From NCBI GenBank assembly GCA_040080145.1, contig JBEBJA010000074.1, positions 77,932 through 141,931 of the forward strand: 64,000 nucleotides of DNA. The letters are read 5' to 3'. How positions within the stretch are numbered: the stretch's first letter is position 1; every line of letters begins with the position of its first letter. Shown one piece after another: positions 35,688 through 44,013 of the stretch. The position numbers and the translations under genes were made by a program. Source of the stretch: JANXVY01 sp040080145. GTDB lineage: Bacteria > Pseudomonadota > Alphaproteobacteria > Rhizobiales > Hyphomicrobiaceae. The notes beneath the pieces are model-generated. The model searched no databases, was not told the DNA's origin, and was given only the letters and a program-made list of their open reading frames with translations.

Positions 35688-36440
35688 CTAAAGTGCGGCG
35701 GACATTCCGCCGTCAACAACCAGTTCGGAGCCCGTAATATAGGAGGCGTCGTCGCTGGCCAAAAACAGCGCGGCGCGCGCCATCTCGTCTGGAGTGCCAA
35801 AGCGGCGCATCGGGGTCTTTTCGATCAACGCCGTTCGGAACTGCGGAAGTTTCAACGCGCGCTGGGTCAGTTTGGTTTCGACGTACCCAGGGGCGAGCGT
35901 ATTGACGCGGATGTTGAACGGCGCATATTCGACCGCGAGGCCCCGCGTTAAGGCCGCCACAGCGCCCTTGGTTGCCGAATAGGCTGCAAGCGGGCGAATG
36001 CCGCGATTGCCCATGATCGACGCGACATTGACGAGCGAGCCTTTGCCGGATGCCCTGAGAAGATCGAACCCGTCGCGGGCCATGCGGAAGACACCGTCCA
36101 AGTTGACCTCGCGCAGTTTGACCCACTCGGCATCCGTCATGTTGCGGACGTCGGCGAGTACGTTAAGGCCTGCGTTGTTGATAAGGATGTCGATGCGGGC
36201 ATGGCCAGCCTTGATCGTCCGCATGAGTTGGGTCACGTCCTGGCCGCGTGTGACGTCGACGGCCAGTGACGATGCGGCAAGGCCTTGTCCGTTCAGGTCG
36301 GCAGCCACTTTTTCGGCCGCGGTTGCATCCATGTCGGTGACGTAGACGTACGCGCCCTCAGCAGCGAACAGACGGGCCATGGCCTCGCCAATACCATTGC
36401 CGGCACCCGTCACGACGGCGATTTTTCCAGCCAATCTCAC
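35688..36440 (-). CDS. Short-chain dehydrogenase/reductase, classical type
   Basis: A 250-aa classical SDR. The cofactor motif is TGAGNGIGEA, followed by NNAGL, the catalytic Ser in NVASIMGN, and YSATK for Tyr and Lys. It resembles 3-oxoacyl-ACP reductase-like and glucose dehydrogenase-like enzymes, but the substrate cannot be fixed from sequence. Asp37 (VTDMD) after the second strand favours NAD(H). It follows recO by 54 nt on the same strand. Confidence 0.9.
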   Translation of the reverse strand: MRLAGKIAVVTGAGNGIGEAMARLFAAEGAYVYVTDMDATAAEKVAADLNGQGLAASSLAVDVTRGQDVTQLMRTIKAGHARIDILINNAGLNVLADVRNMTDAEWVKLREVNLDGVFRMARDGFDLLRASGKGSLVNVASIMGNRGIRPLAAYSATKGAVAALTRGLAVEYAPFNIRVNTLAPGYVETKLTQRALKLPQFRTALIEKTPMRRFGTPDEMARAALFLASDDASYITGSELVVDGGMSAAL

Positions 36441-36494
36441 GTTTGAACCCCGCTTATGATTTCAAGTTTGGGATAGGCGGCACGCCTTGATCCA

Positions 36495-37238
36495 TCAATG
36501 TTCGCATTGCCGCAGCAGTATATGCGCCAGCCGCTGCCGTGCGTCGGGTACAGCCAGCTCGCGGGGCGCCAGAACTCGTGTGACCAAAAAGTGCTCTGTC
36601 AACTTGAGGCCTGCCTCTATGTCGGGCGGCGTGACAATGGCATTCGCCCCTGTGGGGCGTGATTTCGTCAGAAACGCAGGCAGCGGCAACATTTTGTCGT
36701 GATAGGGCCGTCCAGCGTCCAGGCTGACAGCTCGTCCCGACTTTGGCGAGACGTAGGCCAGATCTTGCGTCGTGCCCGTTGCGGCGCATGTGCTTAGATC
36801 AAGTCCAAACCCCAGCTCCTGCAATAGGGCGACTTCCCAGCGGACATACAACGCGGGCCAAACCGTTGCGTCGTCCAAGAAGCTCAGGACGAACAATGTG
36901 ATCTCGTACAAATTCGGATGGGGGTCGTGCTCGGGCAGCAGCCGTGACAGTGCACACAGCGATGTCAGCGCCGTCAGTCCCGCCGGATCGTCCATCGAGG
37001 CTGCCGCATAGCCGTGCTGCAACTCCAACGTCATGTGGCCGAGGTGTTCGGATAGCCGCGCCTTCCAGCTCGCACTGACGTGGTTGCCCATCTGTAGGAT
37101 GGGGCGCGATTTCCGGGAGCGTCCCCCATGAACCAAGCCGCTATGGCGACCATGCGTGCGTGTCAGCAGCTCGACGACGGCTGCCGTCTCGCCGTGGGGG
37201 CGAACCGAGAGGATGACAGCTTCATCGGACCATTCCAT
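36495..37238 (-). CDS. recO: DNA repair protein RecO
   Basis: A 247-aa RecO that helps load RecA on gaps in the RecFOR pathway. The N-terminal OB-fold start MEWSDEAVILSVRPHGE and HGRHSGLVHGG are typical of Rhizobiales RecO; the C-terminal helical domain is standard. The start at 37238 is chosen because the longer frame runs through a palindrome; there is no strong ribosome site, so translation may depend on coupling or on the structured leader. A 340-nt run of palindromes separates it from the upstream era-operon genes. Confidence 0.92.
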   Translation of the reverse strand: MEWSDEAVILSVRPHGETAAVVELLTRTHGRHSGLVHGGRSRKSRPILQMGNHVSASWKARLSEHLGHMTLELQHGYAAASMDDPAGLTALTSLCALSRLLPEHDPHPNLYEITLFVLSFLDDATVWPALYVRWEVALLQELGFGLDLSTCAATGTTQDLAYVSPKSGRAVSLDAGRPYHDKMLPLPAFLTKSRPTGANAIVTPPDIEAGLKLTEHFLVTRVLAPRELAVPDARQRLAHILLRQCEH

Positions 37239-37243
37239 CGCTC

Positions 37244-37314
37244 GTGTTCCGGTTCTGACATTTGCTTCCCGGCGCGGCCAGATTCTGAGCAAATGTCAGA
37301 ACCATAAGGAACAC
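37244..37314. repeat. Palindromic element 1, 71 nt, stem with ATAA bulge
   Basis: Arms GGTTCTGACATTTGCT (37251-37266) and its exact complement (37288-37303) form a 16-bp stem; outside it GTGTTCC (37244-37250) pairs with GGAACAC (37308-37314) across an unpaired ATAA (37304-37307). The same architecture, with a different inner sequence, recurs at 37409-37479. It ends 6 nt before the recO start. Confidence 0.85.
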
Positions 37315-37344
37315 TAGCAAGTCTATGTTTCTAGTGAAGCTTTT

Positions 37345-37399
37345 GCACCTGACGTTTGGTTCAGAGGCAAGCCGCGCGCGGGTACCAAACGTCAGTTGC
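37345..37399. repeat. Palindromic element 2, 16-bp stem
   Basis: GCACCTGACGTTTGGT at 37345-37360 pairs with ACCAAACGTCAGTTGC at 37384-37399 with one mismatch, around a 23-nt loop that contains GCGCGCG. It lies between the two 71-nt elements and lacks the ATAA bulge. A smaller hairpin, CACTAG (37312-37317) with CTAGTG (37331-37336), lies between elements 1 and 2. Confidence 0.75.
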
Positions 37400-37408
37400 G
37401 CTACACGA

Positions 37409-37479
37409 GTGTCCCGATTGCGAAGTTCGCCTACTTTTGAGGCGTGTCCCGAGGCGAATTTCGCAATCATAAGGGACAC
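37409..37479. repeat. Palindromic element 3, 71 nt, same layout as element 1
   Basis: GTGTCCC (37409-37415) pairs with GGGACAC (37473-37479) across an unpaired ATAA (37469-37472); inside, GATTGCGAAGTTCGCCT (37416-37432) pairs with 37452-37468 with one wobble. Total length and bulge match element 1 exactly although the inner stems differ, so the two appear to be copies of one structured element with compensating changes. Confidence 0.85.
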
Positions 37480-37495
37480 CAGTATCATAATGTTC

Positions 37496-37571
37496 GTCGT
37501 GTGATTCAAATCGCGACGTCTGCTTCAGTGCGTGCGGCAATATCAGGCAGACTTCTCGCTCATCACACGAC
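37496..37571. repeat. Palindromic element 4, 10-bp outer stem
   Basis: GTCGTGTGAT (37496-37505) pairs perfectly with ATCACACGAC (37562-37571), with an inner GTCTGC/GCAGAC pair (37518-37523 with 37547-37552). It is the fourth consecutive large inverted repeat and ends 6 nt from the stop of the small secreted protein gene. Confidence 0.75.
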
Positions 37572-37577
37572 CAGGGT

Positions 37578-37958
37578 TCAAACCTCGAAGGGGGTGTTTG
37601 GGCCGAAGCGCTTTCTGGTTCGCTTGGGTCTGTTGGGCGTATTGGGGGCCTGAACGATTGTGCAGGGCGAGGCATAGGCGACGCACTGGAACCCGTCGGA
37701 CGGCGTCTTGCCCTTCTTGCAGCCAAGCACCTTCTTATCGGCAATCCGCCAGCTGGTGTAGGCAGGACCCAACTTCGCAGCCTTCGTCGTCCATGACATC
37801 AGCGCTTTGCGTTTACCCATGAGCTCATTGTCAGCCTGTGCGATCTCGCTCGTCACCCCCGGTGCGCATTGGCGCACGGCGGCGGCGGCTGGCGATGCTG
37901 TGGCGGCGAAGGTCAGTGCCGTGCATGAATATGCGATGTGTTTCAACCAGCAACGCAT
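37578..37958 (-). CDS. Hypothetical secreted protein with cysteines
   Basis: A 126-aa protein with a signal peptide (MRCWLKHIAYSCTALTFAATASPAAA) and a mature part holding four cysteines (QCAPG, LGCKKG, FQCVAY, SPCTIV) and a basic C-terminus. It is not recognised. The ATG at 37958 has a near-ideal AAGGAG site and starts 2 nt after the era stop, so it is the last gene of the era-rnc-lepB-acpS-pdxJ run. Periplasmic location is inferred; the four cysteines could form two disulfides. Confidence 0.75.
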   Translation of the reverse strand: MRCWLKHIAYSCTALTFAATASPAAAAVRQCAPGVTSEIAQADNELMGKRKALMSWTTKAAKLGPAYTSWRIADKKVLGCKKGKTPSDGFQCVAYASPCTIVQAPNTPNRPKRTRKRFGPNTPFEV

Positions 37959-37960
37959 GA

Positions 37961-38911
37961 TTACTCCTTGGGATAGTCGAGGCCCATTTCGCGGTAGCGT
38001 TCGGGATCGCTTTCCCATGCCTCGCGGACTTTGACGAACAGGAACAGGTGTACAGGTTTCTCGACGATCCCGGAAAGCTCTTTGCGCGCCTCAGTCGAGA
38101 TTTTCTTGATCATATCGCCGCCCTTGCCGAGCACGATTGACTTCTGCGTGTCGCGCATGACGAAGATGGTCTGTTCGATGCGGACAGACCCGTCGTTCTT
38201 TTCGTCCCACGCGGTGGTTTCGACCGTCGTCTCGTAGGGCAGTTCCTGATGGAGCCAGTGGTAGATCCGCTCGCGGGTGATTTCCGACGCCAGCATCCGC
38301 AGCGGCGCATCCGAAATGTCATCTTCTGGGTAATGCCACGGACCGAGGGGGACGCTGCCCGCAAAATAGGACTTCACGGCCGTAATGCCGCTGCCCGACA
38401 GCGCCGATATCATGAACAGCCGTTCGATCCTGATTTTCTTGGCGATCAGCGCTGCGAGCTTCAGCAGTTCTTCCTTGTCCTCAACCTTATCGACCTTGTT
38501 TAGAATGACGACGAGGGGGCGGTCTGCAGCTGCAAGCCGTTCGAGGATTTTGTCCAGGTCGTCGTTCATTCCGCGCTGGGCGTCGATCAAGAGTGCCACG
38601 ATGTCGACGTCGGAGGCGCTGCCCCAAGCTGCGTCGACCATGGCCCGGTCAAGGCGGCGGCGCGGCTTGAAAATTCCAGGAGTGTCGATGAATACGAGCT
38701 GGCTCTGGCCCTCCATCGCAATGCCGCGAATTTGCGTGCGCGTCGTCTGCACTTTGTGCGAGACGATCGTGACCTTTGCGCCGACAAGCGCATTGACGAG
38801 CGTCGATTTGCCGGCGTTCGTTGGTCCAATCACGGCGATAAAGCCGCAGCGCTTTGGCGCTCCCGTTGGTTCGACGCTCGGCGGTGTGGCCGGTTCGTTC
38901 TGATCAGCCAC
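37961..38911 (-). CDS. era: GTPase Era
   Basis: A 316-aa Era with GTPase motifs GPTNAGKST, DTPGIF and NKVD, and a C-terminal KH domain (IVLGKGGDMIKKI). Era binds 16S rRNA and is needed for 30S maturation. The GTG start at 38911 follows AGGAGAGGG and overlaps rnc by 8 nt; the longer frame runs inside rnc in another phase. A short Pro/Thr-rich N-terminal leader (residues 2-18) precedes the G1 motif. It is coupled to the small secreted protein gene after it. Confidence 0.95.
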   Translation of the reverse strand: MADQNEPATPPSVEPTGAPKRCGFIAVIGPTNAGKSTLVNALVGAKVTIVSHKVQTTRTQIRGIAMEGQSQLVFIDTPGIFKPRRRLDRAMVDAAWGSASDVDIVALLIDAQRGMNDDLDKILERLAAADRPLVVILNKVDKVEDKEELLKLAALIAKKIRIERLFMISALSGSGITAVKSYFAGSVPLGPWHYPEDDISDAPLRMLASEITRERIYHWLHQELPYETTVETTAWDEKNDGSVRIEQTIFVMRDTQKSIVLGKGGDMIKKISTEARKELSGIVEKPVHLFLFVKVREAWESDPERYREMGLDYPKE

Positions 38912-39632
38912 GGCTTTCGCCCTCTCCTGGTGTGGTAATTCCTTGAACTTTGGCGAGCATAGCACTAGCCGCCGCTTGTTCGGCAGCCCGTTTCGACGCC
39001 CCGCTGCCATCGGTGGGTGCAAACCCTGTAACGCGGACTTGGGTGCGGAACTGTGGGGCGTGATCTGGGCCGGTGCGTTCGAGCGGGACGTAGCTTGGCA
39101 AAGCGAGCCCGCGTCCCTGGGCCCATTCCTGCAGGGCGGACTTGGGATCGGCGGCAGCAGCGGACGCTGGTTGAGGGCCTTCGCTGATCCCCCAGATCTG
39201 AATGATCGCGTCACGCGCCTTGAGGAATCCGCCATCGAGGAAGATCGCACCCAGAACGGCTTCGATGGCGTCGGCCAGGATATTATCTTTGTCCCGCCCG
39301 CCGTTTTCGGTTTCGCTCGATGACAGGATCAGATGCTGGCCTAGGCCGATTTTGCGCGCCATGCGGGCGCACGTTTCACCCTTGACCAGCACGTTATAGC
39401 GGCGCGCCATATCGCCTTCGCTGGCATTGGCGTGGGCATGATGGAGCGATTCGGCAATCGCCAAGCCGAGCACACGGTCGCCGATGAACTCCAGGCGCTC
39501 GTTGTCGGCACGCTTGGCGTCCATGCCGCGAACGCTTGAATGGGTCAGAGCACGTTCCAGCAATGCGGGAGACTTGAACTTGTACCCGAGTGCGGTCTCC
39601 ACATCCTTGAATTTACGCGGTCGCAGGATCAT
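38904..39632 (-). CDS. rnc: Ribonuclease III
   Basis: A 242-aa RNase III: the catalytic NERLEFIGDRVLGLAI signature with its acidic residues, DAIEAVLGAIFLDGG for the second metal site, and a C-terminal double-stranded RNA-binding domain (SKRAAEQAAASAMLA). It processes rRNA and structured mRNAs. The ATG at 39632 overlaps the lepB stop (ATGA); an ATG at 39677 is an alternative that adds 15 residues. The neighbouring large palindromes near recO would be RNase III substrates if transcribed. Confidence 0.94.
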   Translation of the reverse strand: MILRPRKFKDVETALGYKFKSPALLERALTHSSVRGMDAKRADNERLEFIGDRVLGLAIAESLHHAHANASEGDMARRYNVLVKGETCARMARKIGLGQHLILSSSETENGGRDKDNILADAIEAVLGAIFLDGGFLKARDAIIQIWGISEGPQPASAAAADPKSALQEWAQGRGLALPSYVPLERTGPDHAPQFRTQVRVTGFAPTDGSGASKRAAEQAAASAMLAKVQGITTPGEGESRG

Positions 39633-40393
39633 CGAACCAAATTGAAGAAGCGGCTCCAGCGGATGTCGAATGGCCATGTCCAGGGCTTCCAAAGGCGGAA
39701 AGCGTCCGGTTCGTCCACGGCCGCTGAGAAAAAGATGATGTCGGCACGGCCAACGAAGTTTTCGACAGGAACATAGCCGACGCCGCCTTCGCCGGGTGGA
39801 ACGCGGCTGTCGGTGGAGTTGTCGCGGTTGTCGCCCATCATGAAGTAGTGGCCGGCTGGCACGATGTAGGTGCCGGTATTGTCCCAAGGGCCATTTGCCA
39901 CCCGGTCGAGAACTTTGAACTTGATGCCGTTAGGCAGCGTTTCCTCATAAACCGGGATTTTGATGGCCGGACCGCCGTCTTCGCGGGTCTGGAAGGTTCC
40001 AGCCGCTACGCGCGGCACTTCCTTGCCGTTGATGAACACGATCCCCTTGCGGATCATGATCTCATCGCCCGGCATGCCGATCACGCGCTTGATGTAATCG
40101 GTCGAATTGTCGCGCGGGAGCTTGAAGACCGCGACATCGCCGCGTTTTGGCTCGCTGGCCAGGATCCGGCCGGAAAATAGGTTCAGACTGCCAGGGAACG
40201 AGTACCGGCTGTAGCCGTAAGACAGCTTCGAGACGAAAAGGTAGTCGCCAACCAGCAGCGTATCCTTCATGGATCCCGACGGGATATTGAACGGCTGATA
40301 AAAGAATACGCGCACGACCATGGCGATGGCGAGTGCCTGGACGACGACCACAAGGGTCTCCATCATCCCGCCAGATTTACCGTGCACGCTCAT
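39629..40393 (-). CDS. lepB: Signal peptidase I
   Basis: A 254-aa leader peptidase with an N-terminal membrane segment (ETLVVVVQALAIAMVVRVFF), the catalytic Ser in IPSGSMKDTLLVGD, and the catalytic Lys in KRVIGMPGDEI; GDNRDNSTDSR is the conserved box E. It cleaves signal peptides at the outer face of the inner membrane. The ATG at 40393 follows TGGAGAA; the longer frame is unsupported. It lies 93 nt after acpS and overlaps rnc. Confidence 0.95.
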   Translation of the reverse strand: MSVHGKSGGMMETLVVVVQALAIAMVVRVFFYQPFNIPSGSMKDTLLVGDYLFVSKLSYGYSRYSFPGSLNLFSGRILASEPKRGDVAVFKLPRDNSTDYIKRVIGMPGDEIMIRKGIVFINGKEVPRVAAGTFQTREDGGPAIKIPVYEETLPNGIKFKVLDRVANGPWDNTGTYIVPAGHYFMMGDNRDNSTDSRVPPGEGGVGYVPVENFVGRADIIFFSAAVDEPDAFRLWKPWTWPFDIRWSRFFNLVR

Positions 40394-40486
40394 GTCGTTC
40401 TCCAGATCGATACCGTGCAACGAGTTCTCGACCAGCGCACGACGCTGCGTATATCGAGTTTGGTCGCAGCGCGCAAACGCCGCCAA

Positions 40487-40897
40487 TCACCGTACATTTT
40501 CAGTCCTCAGCCCCGTGATAATCACAATCGCCTGCGCCCACGGGTCGTCGTCGCTGAGCGTCAGATCAATTCGCGCCTCATAGCCCGGAGGCGTGATCGC
40601 CTTCAATTGATCAAGTGCCCCGTTTGTCAATTTTAGAGTGGGCCGCCCGCTTGGTAGATTGACGACACCCATATCGCGCCAATGAACTCCGGAACGAAGT
40701 CCCGTCCCCAATGCCTTGGCGCAAGCCTCCTTAGCGGCAAACCGCTTGGCGTACGATGCGGCCCGTTGCGCGCGAGCGTCAGACTTTGCGCGTTCCAGTG
40801 GTGTGAACACGCGATCAAGGAAGCGGTCACCGAACCGATCAATGGTCGCGGCAATACGCCGGATGTCGATCATATCGTTACCGAGCCCGAGGATCAT
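40487..40897 (-). CDS. acpS: Holo-[acyl-carrier-protein] synthase
   Basis: A 136-aa AcpS that moves phosphopantetheine from CoA onto acyl carrier protein. The magnesium-binding GNDMIDIRRI (residues 6-15) and the SYAKRFAAKEACAKALGTG motif with its Glu and Lys are exact family signatures. Its ATG overlaps the pdxJ stop by 4 nt, and lepB follows, as in the usual alphaproteobacterial order pdxJ-acpS-lepB-rnc-era. Confidence 0.94.
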   Translation of the reverse strand: MILGLGNDMIDIRRIAATIDRFGDRFLDRVFTPLERAKSDARAQRAASYAKRFAAKEACAKALGTGLRSGVHWRDMGVVNLPSGRPTLKLTNGALDQLKAITPPGYEARIDLTLSDDDPWAQAIVIITGLRTENVR

Positions 40898-41652
40898 TCC
40901 CGCGCCTCGTCCATCAGGCGGCGCATGGTTTGGATGCTCTGGCCGAGCCCGCCGAAAATTGCCTCGCCGATCAGGAAGTGGCCGATGTTGAGTTCAACGA
41001 TCTGCGGAATACGGGCAATCGCGCCGACGGTCAGGTAGGTCAAGCCGTGCCCGGCATGCACCTCCAACCCGGCGGCATCTGCAACGTCAGCCGCTCTGTC
41101 GATCCGTTTCAACTCGCGCTGAACCCCGGCAGCATCGCCGTCAAGGGAAAGTTCGCAGTATTTGCCGGTGTGCAATTCCACGATGTCGGCGCCCAGCCGC
41201 GCCGATGCTTCAATGGCCATTTCGTCTGGTTCGACGAACAGCGAAACCCGGATGCCAGCGGCTTTGAGCGCTTTGATGTGATTGGCCAGTGCGTCTTGCG
41301 TCCCTGTTACGTGCAAGCCGCCTTCGGTCGTGCGCTCTTCGCGCCGTTCGGGTACGAGGCAGCAGGCGTTCGGCATGGTCTTGAGTGCAATCGCGACCAT
41401 CTCCGGCGTTGCTGCCATTTCAAAATTGAGCGGACGGGTGATGTCCTGCTTGAGGCGCGCCATGTCGGTGTCGCGCATGTGGCGGCGGTCCTCGCGCAAA
41501 TGGGCCGTGATGCCGTCAGCCCCGGCAGCAATGGCTGACTGAGCGGCGCGCACGGGGTCTGGATGGTGCCCGCCGCGTGCATTCCGCACGGTGGCAACGT
41601 GGTCGATGTTGACACCGAGCCGTAGAGTCCGGCGGCCGCTTGACGTCACCAT
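40894..41652 (-). CDS. pdxJ: Pyridoxine 5'-phosphate synthase
   Basis: A 252-aa TIM-barrel PdxJ that condenses 1-deoxyxylulose 5-phosphate with 3-amino-2-oxopropyl phosphate in the DXP-dependent vitamin B6 route. LGVNIDHVATVRNARGG, GITAHLREDRRHMRD and the C-terminal NIGHFLIGEAIFGG phosphate loop are diagnostic. It overlaps the DUF2062 gene by 7 nt and acpS by 4 nt. Presence of PdxJ implies the DXP-type pathway, with pdxA and pdxB outside the window. Confidence 0.95.
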   Translation of the reverse strand: MVTSSGRRTLRLGVNIDHVATVRNARGGHHPDPVRAAQSAIAAGADGITAHLREDRRHMRDTDMARLKQDITRPLNFEMAATPEMVAIALKTMPNACCLVPERREERTTEGGLHVTGTQDALANHIKALKAAGIRVSLFVEPDEMAIEASARLGADIVELHTGKYCELSLDGDAAGVQRELKRIDRAADVADAAGLEVHAGHGLTYLTVGAIARIPQIVELNIGHFLIGEAIFGGLGQSIQTMRRLMDEARE

Positions 41653-42212
41653 AGTCTCCAGCAGGGCCTCGAGAACGCAGCGAGGCGGTTCTGCAGCAAG
41701 GTCAGATGGGTTGTCTTATGCTGCTGGGCTGCTGTCATCACTTGAGCGACGACGCCATAAGATACGGCACCTGAAACTAAACCAATCGGGATGCTGCCGA
41801 GAAGCATGGCAAACAATATCGGCCAAATCGGGTCGTTGCTGGGCATCAACACTGCCGCTGCTTCTGCGGCACCTGGCTGTCCAATGATGACCGAACCAAC
41901 CGCGTATGTTGCACCCCAGATCAACGGCCAGCTGACTGGATTGCCGACGAAGGTTGCGAGCATGGCAGCTGGAATGCTGCCGCGCAGAATAACGGCTATT
42001 GCTCCGGCCATAACCATTTGCACGCCGACCAGCGGGGTGATCGAGGCGAATACGCCGGCAGCAAAACCAATCGCGATCTTGTGTGGCGATGCCTTCATAC
42101 GCAGCATACGTTTGGTAACGTAGCGGCCACTCCGGCTGAAGCTGCGGCGAGGCCAGACGAGCAATCTCGCCCGCTGGGCGAGGGTCGCGGTCTGACGGCT
42201 TTGAAATAGCAT
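41646..42212 (-). CDS. DUF2062 membrane protein
   Basis: A 188-aa membrane protein with a basic N-terminus and a DUF2062 domain: KIAIGFAAGVFASITPLVGVQM then ATFVGNPVSWPLIWGATYAVG, typical markers, with about three hydrophobic segments in the domain. Function is not established for the family. It heads the pdxJ-acpS-lepB run and overlaps pdxJ by 7 nt. The ATG at 42212 was chosen as a plausible start; earlier in-frame ATGs exist without ribosome sites. Confidence 0.85.
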   Translation of the reverse strand: MLFQSRQTATLAQRARLLVWPRRSFSRSGRYVTKRMLRMKASPHKIAIGFAAGVFASITPLVGVQMVMAGAIAVILRGSIPAAMLATFVGNPVSWPLIWGATYAVGSVIIGQPGAAEAAAVLMPSNDPIWPILFAMLLGSIPIGLVSGAVSYGVVAQVMTAAQQHKTTHLTLLQNRLAAFSRPCWRLW

Positions 42213-42511
42213 CGTGAGTAGAGCCCCCCGGCCCGCGAATCCCGTTGGTAACATTGTGTAAACCATCGTACCACAATGACGCCACATTGCAGAACATTTC
42301 ATGCGGACAGGCTATGCCACTTTAGCGCAGGCGCCCGGGCCGGGATTGATTGCAGCCGCTGCGGGGTACCAAACCGGGTTGGCTTTTACGGCTGGCTAGG
42401 ACTATAACGCCCCATAAATGCTTAATTCGACGATAGGCGAGACGGGTTCCGGCTTCGTTACAGGCCGGGGCCTAATTGCGCCTTTTCGGTTCGCACTGTG
42501 GAGACACGACA

Positions 42512-43915
42512 ATGGCGGCGACGACGACGGCTGTAAAGACTTGGACCCCCGATAGCTGGCGCACAATGCCCATTCAGCAAGTTCCGGACTATCCCGACGC
42601 GGGCGTTTTGGCTGATGTTGAGGGCAAGCTTGCGACCTTTCCGCCGCTGGTGTTTGCGGGTGAAGCCCGTCAACTCAAGAAGACGCTTGCTGACGTTGCA
42701 CGCGGTAACGGCTTCCTGCTGCAGGGCGGCGATTGCGCCGAGAGCTTTCTTGAGCACCGCGCCGATAACATCCGGGACTTTTTCCAAGTGTTCCTGCAGA
42801 TGGCGGTTGTACTGACGTATGCCGGCGGTTCACCTGTCGTCAAAGTCGGGCGCATCGCCGGCCAGTTTGCCAAGCCGCGTTCGTCGCCCAATGAAACCAA
42901 AGCAGGCGTGTCGCTGCCGAGCTATCGCGGGGACATTATCAACGGGCCTGAATTCACGCCGGACGCCCGCATTCCCGACCCGCACCGCCAGCTTCAGGCC
43001 TATCGTCAATCGGCGGCGACGCTGAACCTGATCCGCGCGTTCGCGACCGGCGGATATGCCGACCTGGAGCGTGTGCAGCAGTGGAACATGGGTTTCGTCA
43101 AGGATAGCCCGCGCGGCCAGCACTACCAGGAACTTGCCAATCGCATTGCCGAAGCGATGGGCTTCATGCGGGCTTGCGGCGTCACGCCCGATAACACGCC
43201 ACAGCTGCGCACGACGTCGTTTTATACCTCGCACGAGGCGCTTCTGCTTGGCTTCGAAGAGGCGCTGACGCGGCTTGATTCTACGTCGGGCGACTACTAC
43301 GCCACGTCGGGCCACATGATCTGGATCGGTGACCGGACCCGTCAGCCAGATCATGCGCACGTCGAGTTCTGCCGCGGCATCAAGAATCCAATCGGTTTGA
43401 AGTGCGGGCCTACTTTGGAACCGGACGGGCTGCTGCGCTTGCTCGATATTTTGAATCCGAAGGACGAAGCGGGCCGGATGACGCTCATTTGCCGCTTTGG
43501 CCACGATAAGGTTGAAAAGCACCTGCCGACACTCATTCGCGCCGTCCAGAAGGCCGGGCGCACCGTTGTTTGGTCTTGCGATCCCATGCATGGCAACACG
43601 ATCACGGCTGGTAATTCGGGGTACAAGACGCGGCCCTTCGATCGGATCATGGCGGAGACAGAGGCCTTTTTCGCCGTCCACCGCGCGGAAGGTACTCATG
43701 CCGGTGGCGTTCACGTCGAAATGACCGGCCAGAATGTTACTGAATGTACGGGCGGAGCGACGGCGATCAGCGAGCAGGATCTATCGAGCCGCTACCATAC
43801 GCATTGCGATCCGCGCCTCAACGCAGACCAGGCATTGGAGCTGGCGTTCCTTGTCGCTGACCGGTTGAAGCAGGAGCGTGCCGCTCAAGCTCCAGCCCCT
43901 GTTGCAGCTGAATAG
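42512..43915 (+). CDS. aroG: 3-deoxy-7-phosphoheptulonate synthase, class II
   Basis: A 467-aa class II (plant-type, AroH-II) DAHP synthase that starts the shikimate pathway from phosphoenolpyruvate and erythrose 4-phosphate. Markers include LLQGGDCAESF with the metal-binding cysteine, GRIAGQFAKPRS, GLKCGPT, and VWSCDPMHGN. Class II enzymes are standard in Rhizobiales. The ATG at 42512 follows GTGGAGAC. A 299-bp divergent intergenic stretch precedes it with no other gene that I can support, and two hairpins follow. Confidence 0.95.
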   Translation: MAATTTAVKTWTPDSWRTMPIQQVPDYPDAGVLADVEGKLATFPPLVFAGEARQLKKTLADVARGNGFLLQGGDCAESFLEHRADNIRDFFQVFLQMAVVLTYAGGSPVVKVGRIAGQFAKPRSSPNETKAGVSLPSYRGDIINGPEFTPDARIPDPHRQLQAYRQSAATLNLIRAFATGGYADLERVQQWNMGFVKDSPRGQHYQELANRIAEAMGFMRACGVTPDNTPQLRTTSFYTSHEALLLGFEEALTRLDSTSGDYYATSGHMIWIGDRTRQPDHAHVEFCRGIKNPIGLKCGPTLEPDGLLRLLDILNPKDEAGRMTLICRFGHDKVEKHLPTLIRAVQKAGRTVVWSCDPMHGNTITAGNSGYKTRPFDRIMAETEAFFAVHRAEGTHAGGVHVEMTGQNVTECTGGATAISEQDLSSRYHTHCDPRLNADQALELAFLVADRLKQERAAQAPAPVAAE

Positions 43916-43975
43916 TCAGTCCGCACACGCAAAACGGACGCCAAGCTCACGCTTTGGTCGTCCGTTCCTTGCAAA

Positions 43976-44007
43976 ATGGGCGCGCGCGATTTGCTGCGCG
44001 CGCCCAT
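43976..44007. terminator. GC-rich hairpin after aroG
   Basis: ATGGGCGCGCGC (43976-43987) pairs perfectly with GCGCGCGCCCAT (43996-44007), a 12-bp stem followed by CTTTACTT. A second imperfect hairpin (about 43934-43965) precedes it. Together they probably end aroG transcription and, from the other side, that of the small secreted protein gene. Confidence 0.65.
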
Positions 44008-44013
44008 CTTTAC

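Noticed and set aside
37244..37571. CRISPR array or attachment site
   Set aside because: The elements are palindromes of differing inner sequence with no uniform repeat-spacer pattern and no integrase or tRNA gene beside them.
37222..37744. Minus-strand open frames through the palindrome array
   Set aside because: They read through the inverted repeats, contain no domain and lack ribosome sites; the DNA is better explained as structured repeats.
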